From assembly GCA_000328365.1 (NCBI GenBank), contig KB296161.1, positions 189,623-253,622 of the forward strand: a stretch of DNA of 64,000 nt, written 5' to 3'. Below the pieces are notes generated by a model, which did no database searches, had not been told where the DNA came from, and saw only the letters and a list, made by a program, of their open reading frames with translations. Shown in pieces: positions 23,350-34,909 of the stretch. Origin of the DNA: Capitella teleta (lineage: Eukaryota; Annelida; Polychaeta; Capitellidae). The translations under genes and the position numbers were made by a program. Position 1 is the stretch's first letter; each line of letters opens with the position of its first letter.

Positions 23350-26300
23350 TGTGGATAGGGCACGCCCTCTGTCGGGCAAACACTTTAATTCTTCCGGATT
23401 AACTCGCTTAATCTCACGAAGGAGCTAATTCATGGTTTGATGTTGACGATTCCACTCTTTGCAGGACTAATGCCGTGAATGCACCATGCACCATCATGAT
23501 TGACTTTGATTACGTCATGTGTGTTTTCGTTTTTGTGTTCTATACCATGAGCACACGGTGCCGTCATTCTGAGTTGCGCCATAGGGGTGGTTGACAGCTC
23601 TTCTGTTGTGTGATGCGCTGTTTAGCACTACATCTCTGAATAATTGTAAATATAGACTTCCATGCATGCAGCGTTTAAACGATCCCCTATGATTCCGTTC
23701 ATTCGTTTTACTCTTTGATGTTTATGTGTTTGTAAACGCACATGCTCTATTTGCGAGTCATCGAATGGTCCTTCCTCCACTACCTCTTCTTCTATCTCCT
23801 CCTGGTATGGACAATGATTAAAGACCATTGATGGATGGACCTGGGTTAGAATAATCCCTTGGTTCGATAGGCCATCGCAGCTGTGCCACTCGGGCGATTT
23901 CTCTTCCGTGTGCAGAAGCTTAGCAATAGATCAAGTGGCCACTTCACGATTTACATGCTTCTATTCTACTCCCTCGATATGCATCAATTACTTTTCATTG
24001 ATTGATTTTCGCTTATTGTCATCTGCATTCGCACAGCGGATGTTATAACACTGTCAATTCTATATTCATTGTGTTCTTACATTCTCTTGTAGATCACCCA
24101 AACAAGTATTTCTACCTCTGACCACTGCCGATATTCAATTTTGTTTACAATTGTGGTACGGATATCCGACATCTAAACATCCGGTACAGGTCGCTGTTAA
24201 TGCGTCCCTAGTATTTTGATATAGACGATTTTGCAAAGTTCTCTCTTGACTCTTATCTGGTCAGACTAATCTCCGCAGTGAGGCATCATCAGTCTATAAT
24301 GTGGCTGGCATCCATTACGTTCCAGAGGCCCTCCTCTCATTTCATGCTTCATCCAAAGAATTCCGAAATTGAACGGATGAGGAAACAGTCCTCAAAGTAC
24401 TAGTGACTGGTGAGCTACTGATCTGTAAATCAAACCCTCCTAGACACCGAGTGTCAGCGTGAAGAGACAAGGGCATGCTCTCACAACCTGACAAGCGGTG
24501 CCGTTTACAAAATCCTGAATAATGATATTGCAGCCAAATTCTCAATACTTGTATACCGGTATAGCATACATGACGTCAACAACGTCGCCGCGTCGATTAT
24601 ATCTCTCCAATTAACAAACTGTGTGAATTTCCGTTGATTCGCAGCTTCCTCTCGCAATCAAAGGACAGCCAGCACCGCCACAACCCACAACACGACCTCA
24701 CCCCAATTAGGGCGATAAGGAGGGCGGCCGCTTTTGTGGCCATTTGTCGGATGATGGGGCTAATTCGGGAAGTCAAAGGCTGAGGAGGGGAGGGGGAGAT
24801 GTGATAATTACGCCGCTAAACACGACTTATGCATTGCACCACGTGTGCGCCGGAGGGAGGCCATTATATGAACGATGCGATCCTGCCTCACAGTATTCGC
24901 AAATTGCTCATAGCTTTTGTGCTATATAGGTTCGTCATATGATGCATGCCATTGTGGCTCAAGCTTTTTTTTCCTTATGTTTTATACTTATTGCCGTAAT
25001 GGTTCGTCAATGTCCAAATGGTCACGTGGTCGTATTCAGTGTGCAGTCATGTGTACAGCACTAACCACTTTTATCTTATGAATTATAATATGTGTGTATT
25101 CCCACATACAGTGTGTTTTTCAATGGATGTCTTGAATCAATTCATTATGACGATAGAGCCAGTTAAGGCACAGTCGCTGTAACAATAGCAATTTTCGCAC
25201 GAACATGCATGCGACCCCTCGGGGCAACTGAAGAAACGATGTAGGGGAGGGGGGTGAAAGCGAGGGTTACAGGGCGGCAGCTGCGAACAAGGTGCGGTGT
25301 ATAATTTAGCGAAACGTTAGTGATACTTAGTGCACGGTCGAGCACAGATCTCGGCGGCGTCATTACGTAAGACTAACCGATGGATGTGACATAACCACAG
25401 ATAGCAATATTTGGTTTCGGTCGACTATTGGATGAATGGAAATCTGGCATCGCTCAGTCAGCGTTGATGCCCAGATCGAGATTGCAAGGATTAATGGATT
25501 ATGCTTCTGTGTAAGCGGTCGGGATATTTTGGACCAAGAGATCGCTGGGTGCTAGTACACGGAGTAGAACCGTGCTGCTAGTATACGGATGGGTGGAGCA
25601 TACTGTACGTAATGAACTAATAAAGAACTGTTGAAAAAGAATTAGTCGTGTGCTTACTTTCACTGTGGGGAATTAATTTTAACGATGCAATTTGTTAGTG
25701 GAATTGTCACGTCTGTGCTGAGACTGTGCGTTTAGAAATTCCCAGCTTGAACCAATTTATGGAAAGGTGCGTTATGATATCTGAGTTACAACAGAGAACT
25801 TTCCATGGTTACAAGGACGGACACGGGTCATAATGCATCTGCACGAGATTCGAAATTGTAACACTTCATTCGGCGCGTCTTCGCAGTGAAATCGACACAG
25901 CTGGGTTTGCAGCAGAAAAAAAAGAAAAGAAAAAAGGTGAAGCAAGTAAGATGAGAGTGCGAGATTGAAGTCTCTGTGTTAAAAAACAGATCGTAGTTAA
26001 AAAAGAAGGAAAATTGGTGGCAAACAGGGCCCCGGAACATAGATAAGCGTGCATAATTAAGGCCACGCTCTCGAACTACTGTCTTGTTTGACTATAATTG
26101 TTGTGACAGTAGCACTAATGTTTATCTCCTAAAATCAAAATAAAGCACAGAGTTTGTCTGTATTGAAGCGAGAGATGACATTCCTCATTGCTCGCTCAGG
26201 GGCTCATCTGATTTTGTTCTCTTTGTCATCACAAAGCACTCGTATTTAAATATTCTCTTCCCTCAGCAAAAATTGACCTGTTTATTTAATTTCTTGGTAT

Positions 26301-26950
26301 AAAAGGGCGCAGAATAACATAGTCAATCCATAAGAGTGTGATTTAGTGATTTATAGGAATAATTGTTATATTACAATAAATTTTAGAGTTTTCTTGTTCT
26401 ACATGGAGTTTGTTTTGTACATGGAGTAGTGGCGTCAGCCATAATTGTGAAAATCAGGCAAAAGCACCACATCATTCATCAGCATTCTGATTAATTACCA
26501 CACCAATGGACAATTAGTCCATTGCCTCTCAGATAGTATTTCGTCATTAAATGTAATCATGTTTACGCATGCAGTGCTTAATTAGATATGCTTTTGATGG
26601 GTTTTAATATATACATGTAATAGAATACGACAATTCATCCAATGTATAACATGATTCCCCAAGATGTAACCGAGCACGGTGTAATGCTGGAATCCTCTTG
26701 CTGAGATGTGGGCTGTTTAAGATGAATTATAGTACATGTACTAGAATGGCTGTGCAATGTTAAGGCGCCCATTCGTTGTTAGCTTGGAATTTAAGAGGAC
26801 TATTATGGGATATTTCTAGCATAAAGCACCAGCATGTCGAGTTTTCCCTGAGCTGTTCGTATGGTTAATATGTGGCTTCAATTCTGACCGATAACGTGAC
26901 CCCTATAAGCATTCATGTTACTCCTTTATATTTCTATAGGACTCAGCCCT
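23350..26950. other. intergenic region between divergent genes
   Basis: The region separates the minus-strand receptor gene and plus-strand SNF8. No exon, RNA gene or transposon terminus could be supported. One GCGTTATG word lies at 25769-25776. Confidence 0.45.
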
Positions 26951-27000
26951 CATCATAACGCACATCCAAGAGATCATAACAAATTGAGTGCGTTATGATC
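26951..27000. promoter_or_regulatory. inverted pair of ATCATAACGCAC words upstream of SNF8
   Basis: ATCATAACGCAC at about 26952-26963 faces GTGCGTTATGATC at 26988-27000, with a partial third copy (GATCATAAC) between them. The pair lies about 90 bases before the SNF8 start codon, where a core promoter or operator-like site would be. The same word recurs elsewhere in the window. Function is inferred only from position and symmetry. Confidence 0.35.
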
Positions 27001-27087
27001 ATTAGTGATCAAACTGATGTCAACAAAATATTCCTCGTTGAAGAGTTGTATTATCTTCTGAATGTAGTTGCTGATTCAAGCACAAAG

Positions 27088-30000
27088 ATGCATCGAAGAG
27101 GAGCAGGTATCGCCGCCATCAAGAAAAAGAACCTCGCTCAGGTGATTTGATCAAACAGACGTCGTATTTACTCGTGCAATAATAAGTTCCTCATTATCGC
27201 TCACACACTCTTAACCCCACCCCCATTGCTGATTGAGTGATGCCTGAGTATGATAGACTCTAAAGTATCATAGAGTGTGATAGACAATTAGACATAGTCT
27301 CGTTTCCGAGGCTTCTGTTGTTGTGTTAAATTGGGCTCGTTATACGCGAATGTGCGGCATAACTTCCTTAATCAAGTTAATGAAGTTAATCCTTATCATA
27401 ATCATTTTATCATTACAAATAAATCGGGGACCCCTGGGTTTCGCTGTAGTATGTCAGCTAACTTATCATAAGTTTGAAGGCTTATCATCTTATGGTGATT
27501 ATGCCTGCCTTGACCTAAAATATAAAATGATTAAAATAATAATTATTATATTAAAATAATATAAAATAAAGATACGTCATGTGCCCGCACATGGGATGAA
27601 TACAGACATCGTCCGATTTATCTCCCATAGGTTTGCCATATAAAGCTCGCCGATCCTTTTGAAAATCACTTTTGACCAATAATATTATTACAATAGCCTT
27701 CTAATTTGTACATGAATACATCACAAAACATACTTAATCACATCAGATATCACCAGTTGTTGATTCCTTTACAAATGATCCATTGTCGCCTTTTTATACG
27801 ACACCAGCCTGCATCCACGAAAGGCGCGGAATTTAAATCTTGAGTGTCCCAGATGTTTACATAGAGAGAGGAAGAGAGAGAGAATGTGCATTTATTCGGA
27901 ATAAAATATGAGTATAACACAAATGAATCGTATTCATCCATGACTAAGGCATTGGAGTTGAGCCGTCCTGGATGAAAATGGTTCCTCGAAAATCAGCATT
28001 CTTAAATATTATAAAGATCTAACTAAGCACGTACATGTTCATGTTTTCACAGGCTCGCTACAAAGACAAAGGCACAGAATTGGCCTCTGAGCAGCTGACT
28101 CAGTTGTCAAAACAATTGGATTCCTTCCGTTCATATTTGGAGGATTTTGCCAGCAAGCACAAAGGAGAAATTCGCAAAGATGCTGACTTCCGGCGTCAGT
28201 TCCAGGAAATGTGCGCTGCAATTGGCGTCGACCCACTTGCATGTGAGTGGAAACAAACACCCCAAGAGGCGACATTGATAAACTTGTCATATTTCTAGCT
28301 GGCAAAGGATTCTGGTCTGAAATGTTAGGTTACGGAGATTTCTACTACGAATTGGGCGTTCAGATCATCGAAGTCTGCATGGCGACAAATCATAGAAACG
28401 GAGGTGAGGTTTTTATTATAAAACTTGATGATGATTCTAGATGTTTGTTTTTAAGGTTTGATCGATATTGAAGAATTGCGACTGCGATTGATTGCTTCGA
28501 CCGGCCGAAACCGGCAAGATATCACGACGTAAGGCACTCGATCTCTTGCGTCTCCCTCTGCATGAAATTCATTCACAGAGATGATCTGCTAATGGCCATT
28601 AAGAAGCTCAAAGTGCTGGGCAACGGCTTCACTATCATCCCCACGGGCAGATCACAGATTATTCAGTCTGTGCCAAGGGAGTTGACTTTAGATCACACTG
28701 CTGTGTTAAAGGCCGCTGAGGTATTTTAAAATCACATTCTGATTTATGAATAACTTTTATTGGTGTGTAAAGGGAAAAGCATTTGTGACATCAGAGGAAC
28801 TTCAGAAGGAGCTCAAATGGGAAAAGGAGCGAAGCTATCGGGCTCTGGTCGGTCTTCCATTGTTTCATTAATTTTTATGCACGTTGTTTGAACTTTGCAA
28901 TACTATGTATTTAAACAAACAATTTGGTGATTGGTCAAGTAGCTTCTAAGCTATCAGAAAAAAAGAATTATACAAATAACAATAGAAGTTGCAAAAGCTC
29001 TTCATCCAGGAGACTTAGAGCTGTACATTTTCCTTGGTTGGTTACCATAGCAACAATATGTTGATGAATGGAAGTTTGATAATTCTGATGTGAAGCACGC
29101 ATGATTTAGAATTTAACTTACGGCACTAGTAATTAAAATAAAATTAACAAATATAAATAATTTTGCATCGATCAGTGAGGCATGTAATGAATTTTCCAAC
29201 TCTGTATACTGGTATATGGGGCTTGCAGGTTGCAGATTGAAATACATGTAGTGAGAAAAAGAAAACCCTCTCAAGAATGCAGGCTGTTAGCTAGCCAAGC
29301 ATCCATGCATCCTGGGGAAGCCTTATCTCAGTTTTGGGACGCCTCAATTTTTCCAATAGGACGCCTCTAATTCTATAGAAATGACGCCTCGATTTTGCTG
29401 CAGTGGACGGGTTGTGTTTTATTGTAGGACACAATGGACACTCACTGATTAGATAAATAGAATTCTTATCTTTTTAATCTCTTTCGACAAACCTTTGTAA
29501 GAGCAAACATGCTTAATTATCGGTCATGAAACGGCGTGTCATACTTTATGTAAATAGTGATGGGCTTTATAGGCATTGGGAAGTTGGGAACTCCTCAATG
29601 ATGTTATTCACGAAGAGCGTTCATTTCCTTGATTGAATTATCGTCCATGCGGTTTGTTCTTTAGCAAATAGTTAAATCCAATTTCAGTATGTTTTAATTG
29701 TATTCTAAGGCGCCTCTCTCATTGGCCTGATTTTGCAGAATTAGCTGATCACTCGACAAGCAAGAAGAATGAGCATTCATTTTAAACTTTTATCCATTTG
29801 CTGCTATTTGTTTTTAATCGACTCTTCACTCAGAAATCAGAATCACTGAATCACAATGGGGACTACCGGTATATATTTAGTTCATGGCATAGGGAGATAA
29901 GTTGTATATTGTCATCTTTTCTTGCGCTTTGTGTTTAATGCCGCTTAAAGATTCGCTAGGGCAGAGGTATTGTTGTTGATAATGTTATAAGTCTTAAAAT

Positions 30001-30694
30001 CAGAACAATAATCTGCAAGTTGTGTGTGCATATCATGCGCATTAGTCCTGAATATTATTGATTCAAAGGTACGGGTACTCCCAATTAATGTTCCAACAGT
30101 GTTATAATGGCTCATTAATTTTGTGGATGATCTTTATTCAATCTCTTCAAAAAACAATACATTTGATGCAAAGATTGTAAATGTAGTTAGTTATATTACG
30201 TAAGGGATCCAGTGAAGTTTTGATTAAATGATCGTGGAAATGAAGTCTCAAACAAAGGATCTTGACCGTGATCCTTGAATAAGTTGGACACCCTGTAAAA
30301 AAAAATCAGCCTTCAAGAAAGTCAGCATTTCTTTGCTTCCTTGAGACTGAACCGTATCCAAGCATGACCTGACCAACCAACCATCGCTGTACTTATAATA
30401 ACAACCCTCCTTGTAGTCTGGCACCCTTGATTTGTATGCAATGAAATAGTCAAACCCTTGCAACTTTTACGAGTCATTAAAAACACAAGACCCACACCAT
30501 GATCTTGTGATTCTTGTCACTGCACTCGATGGTCAGAAATCTCTTCTTTAAAAACCTAATAATATGATTTCATTTCATTGTCATTTCAGGATTATATGGT
30601 GAAGGAAGGCTTGGCTTGGGTGGATGACCAATCCAGACCCCATCAACAATACTGGTTCCCTGGCCTCTTCTCAGACTCCATGGCTGCTGCCTGA
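27088..30694 (+). CDS. SNF8: SNF8/VPS22 (EAP30), ESCRT-II subunit
   Basis: Seven exons join in phase to 247 residues (human protein 258): 27088-27141, 28053-28242, 28299-28403, 28456-28528, 28579-28720, 28773-28847, 30590-30694. The start [18 protein letters not shown] matches the conserved N-terminus. [24 protein letters not shown], the [12 protein letters not shown] stretch and the closing [14 protein letters not shown] are family signatures spread over its two winged-helix domains. ESCRT-II sorts ubiquitinated cargo at endosomes and bridges ESCRT-I to ESCRT-III. Four introns are only about 50-56 bases; the first (about 0.9 kb) and last (about 1.7 kb) are long. The protein looks complete and intact. 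Confidence 0.97.
28848..30589 (+). other. long last intron of SNF8
   Basis: No transposon with definable ends. Three GACGCCTC words are closely spaced near 29337-29392. A minus-strand open frame of about 70 codons (30248-30463) has a protein-like composition ([15 protein letters not shown]) but no identifiable family or splice partners. Confidence 0.4.
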
Positions 30695-30740
30695 ACAACT
30701 GGGCTGGCCCCTGAATGTGTATGAATTGTGTTTATGTATC

Positions 30741-30746
30741 AATAAA
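30741..30746 (+). terminator. SNF8: polyadenylation signal of SNF8
   Basis: AATAAA lies 47 bases after the stop codon, in a typical AT-rich setting. Confidence 0.7.
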
Positions 30747-31628
30747 ATGTTTGGAATCATTCTGTATTATTCAATTGTGATTTTTGTTTAATATATATAA
30801 ATTTTTGTTTTCTGGTTTCATATCTTACGTCAGAAGTAAAACCTTTTAACGTTTGAGTGGAATTTTGTGGCAACTAACAGTAATTCTGATCCATCTGAAT
30901 GCGTGCGTTTCTCCCACGCATTGTGATGTATCCTTTTGGAAAATTATTAAATTTGCGGCAGCGTGATCTGCGCAGGCTCCAACCGGTTGCATGGAAACGC
31001 AAGTTTTCAAATGCAAAGTCAATGGAAGATTCCGATGGGAAAATGGCCGCGCACACACGGACCGCACTCGATTATTATATGACCGCACAAATTTGCGGGC
31101 TGGATGATGCGTGCGTGCGTTTTCTGCACGCACGGACCGCAAGCATATGACAATTACGTGAACGCGCTTTAGGCCACGCATAAACGCCAAGTCGTCGTTA
31201 GATTGCTTTGGCAGCAGAGGACATCTATGGGCATCCGAAGTTGCGTTCATTACATGCGTTATGATTTATGATATCATAATGTATGATACATTGCAATGCA
31301 CTTGAACATAGCAACTCCTACGTGCAGTATAACATCATATCCACACACTCAAAGCCATCCCTTCTACACCATGTACAGCAGCGCACATTGCTTGACCTTG
31401 TCATACGCTGAGGTGACACCAGTTCCAAACAGCACAGAGCAGACGTGACAGCCACCCCAACACCCATGCCCTGCATACACAACCGAGTAACTCAATACGA
31501 GTGCTTCGCCCCACATTATAATTTAAAACGTATTGTCTTACAATGACGCAACCCAATTGTAATTGCGAGGCATTTAGTGATAACAATATTAGCGAAGCAT
31601 GGACAATGCTGGTGGATAAGTTCACATT
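30747..31628. other. spacer between SNF8 and the DSL/EGF gene
   Basis: It includes a patch at 30900-31150 with near-palindromic words (GCGTGCGTGC facing GCACGCACG near 31109-31134), GCGTTATG at 31256-31263 and the palindrome TATGATATCATA near 31266-31277. It must hold the promoter of the downstream gene, but no TATA box or initiator is obvious. Confidence 0.4.
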
Positions 31629-33361
31629 ATGCGGATTATTGGAATAACACCCTTCATCCTATCTGTGCTTATACTGCATCAAATTGCAGAGGTGAGCTTC
31701 ACGTAAAAAAAAAAAAAAAAATCTTGTTTTTAAAGGTGTGGCGATGTTACGGCGCATTTATTGCCAATTATCCCACTTGATAATTGATTTATTACAAGTA
31801 TTGATTTATGTCAGTGTGCTATGAAATCTACATTGTACATGTATTACAAAATGTATAGAGTATTAAATACAAATTTAATTTAATTAATATAATTTAAATA
31901 ATAAAGTACTGTAATCCATATACAGGTACCTCTTTAAATGCATGTTACCACAATAACACCTATCAAGTAGCCAACCTGAATGCATTGATTGCTTTTACTC
32001 TGCTTCTAGTAAAATTATGCTGATTTAAATGTGACTATAACCTAAATAATAAGCTAATAATCTATATGTATAGATCCAGTACAAATGATATCCCAGTACA
32101 AGAAGCACATAATAATGAGCATATAATTATGTCATTGGAATAGGTGACGGGATACGGTCACCTGTACGTTCAACTGCTTCACTACTGGAACAAGAAAGGG
32201 AAAGCCAACTCCGGATCAGGATGCGACTGCTGGAGGATCTTCTGCGAGCGAGGGAACGGCTGCGACCACTACTTCATGATCTGCGCTGACGGCCACTATG
32301 GGTGAGTGACAAAGCATGCTACGTACATGTAGACAGGTACATATCACCAGTGCGCGATATGCAACACAACGAGCGATGCAACCAGGGTGCAAAAATAAAC
32401 ACTAGTCCTGTCTCACAATTGCAACTCGCCATGGGAAGCTATAACGAAGTGTGAAGAACACGTATAGTTCGATGCTTTCATACTGATCGTATAATTATTG
32501 TCAGTTATGGTTACGGTCGTTTGGTAATTTGTGTACCGTGTTTCATATCATACGAGTACTGTGTTTGTCACTGGACTGCTGAGCCGTGCGGCTGAGCAAG
32601 TATAGAAGTGCCTAATCATCAGAAGAGATCGCGAGTTTCAGGTAATACAAGTTCTATGCAGCTTATCCCGATGATGTGGATCAAGCGGTCAATGCCGAGC
32701 AGATAGCAATTGCCTGCATCTACATGTATCTTCAATTTTAGTTACGGCAGCTGGACGCCCTTTCGATTTCGACATTCCCCACCAGGATTATTAAAGCAGC
32801 GAGTTCGCAAACCTCCGTATCAAATGCTTTTAATGTCCAATGAACCTTTGTTGCTCGTAATATTATTTGAAGAGTATTACTTGTTATTTTGATATTATAT
32901 TTGTATTCGTGTGGAATGAATCAAAGGTAACCGAGGTGCAATCATTCTCCGTGTACATGTATTGTTTGATAGATTGTATTTAATGTATTCAGCACTCGCA
33001 TTGTTACACTATGAAGCAGTTAAATCTACGTTTAATCCGTTTTGTTCGTAAAATCATTTAATCCAATAAAGTACTTCGTTAAAAATTCTTTTAAAACTAG
33101 GCATGATGTGTTCATGGAATCCATCCTAGGTGCATCAATAATCAAAAATCTTTAAGCGAATTCGAGCTCGGCTATATCTCTTCTGTATTTTTATTTTTTT
33201 TTTTTTTTATTTTATTTTTTTTTCTGTATTATAGTATACCAAAGAAACTATGCTAGGAAACCAGGTGTCTGGCCGCGTGCGCCGGCGATGCGAGCACCTG
33301 CGACCGCTTCACCTCCTGCTGACAGAAGTCTTCCGGGCCGCCCCTTTCTGCTGCCACACAG

Positions 33362-33397
<36 letters not shown>

Positions 33398-34872
33398 TAA
33401 AAAGAAGAAAATGTGAAGACCAAAACTGGAAATGAAGTCGGGGAAGATCGGTTTGGAAGATCGAGAGGAGAGGTTTCGGAGGTTCAGAGTTGCGTCAGGG
33501 GAGAATAATAGATTTGAGGAGCGAAGAGAAACATACATAGATGTGAGTGGAGAACTGTTGTTGGTGAATCGAATTTTACGCGCTTTTACCTGGGTAGGTA
33601 TGTTCGAGTTGTGGAGAAGCAGGAGAACTGATTTAATCGCTGACTTTTACCGATTCGAAGATTAACTTAGTCACGTGAGCAAGTTGGAAAGGTGAAGCTC
33701 TGATTGGCCAGTTAAAGACGACTTCTGATTGATTGTTGATTAGAGTGATCAGTTAATGTCGTAAAGGTGTGCGATCATTCAATAAAATTGTGTCTTAATT
33801 CGTTATTAACCGAAGAATTAGATAATAAAATTTTTATTTCAATGAACTAAATAAATTGATCTCACATGAGGCGCGATTTTGGTCTAAACTCACGGTGATC
33901 AATCTGGTTGATCATTAAGTAGGCCTAAATATCCCTTCTGTTGAAATTCAAGTCTGATTTTCGGATTTTTCGTGCTTGTCATAAAAACAACACGGAATAC
34001 GATAGTTTTAAAAGCCTTTTGACCCATCGAAACCCATGCACAGCATAGCAAAAGGCAATAATAAATTTTGCGGGAAAAAAATCGAAAATAATAATATTGT
34101 CCGAAATATCCATCCACCCGAAATAACGCCACGTTTGGTTCGAAGGCGACATTGAAAACAAGCAAACCTGAAAAAAATAAATAAATAAAAATAATAAAAA
34201 TAATTATATGCTACTTAATTGTTACTTAGGCATGTAATTCTTTATTCCACAATACATTTACTTTGTTTTCACTTATAACTTTGCGTTCTGTTATGCTCCT
34301 TGGATGTATTTTTCAACAATTGTGAAAGTAAAGCACTGCTTTCAAAACTAGAGGCAAAACACCGTCTACGAATAATTTTTTTTTTCAACGCACTCACAAT
34401 TCCATTAATTTTATGGTTGAACAAATCAAAGTTTGCTCAATAACGACTATAATACTTGTAGCTTGATCGAATAGAAATTGTAACACAAAAACATAATTAT
34501 CTGAACGTTATGCTGGGTCAGCTGAGAAAAGGGTGAACTTCCGTGTCTCGAACAATGGATCACACATTGACACATAAATTGGCAAAAATACTCAATTAAA
34601 TAGTTTTTATCTGTTTTCATTGTTAAAATGAGTGAGAATCAGTCGATTCAAACTTCTAATGAATTAATATGGTTTTATCATTATTTGCCGACTAGAGGCG
34701 ACGAAGCAGAATCGTTTGTGTTGAACCCTTACCATGGCAACGAGTCGCCTCAGGGAATTCCCGGGGTTATGACGTCATTCGCAGTGCCACAAGTGGCAAA
34801 TATGTGAACCAAACCGATTTGGCGGGAGAATCAAAACCGCTGAATAGGCCTATGCCCTGTTTGTGACTCATT

Positions 34873-34909
<37 letters not shown>

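Noticed and set aside
23628-23828. Minus-strand open frame with an acidic stretch (EEIEEEVVEEG)
   Set aside because: Sixty-six codons, no identifiable family, no clear splice partners or promoter.
30248-30463. Minus-strand open frame in the last SNF8 intron
   Set aside because: Protein-like composition but no Met start (a stop lies just upstream), no family match I recognise and no partner exons.
32740-32830. Possible extra exon ([11 protein letters not shown]) between exons 2 and 3 of the DSL/EGF gene
   Set aside because: Exon 2 joins directly to 37338 in the right phase and gives a continuous MNNL domain; the candidate has only a weak donor.
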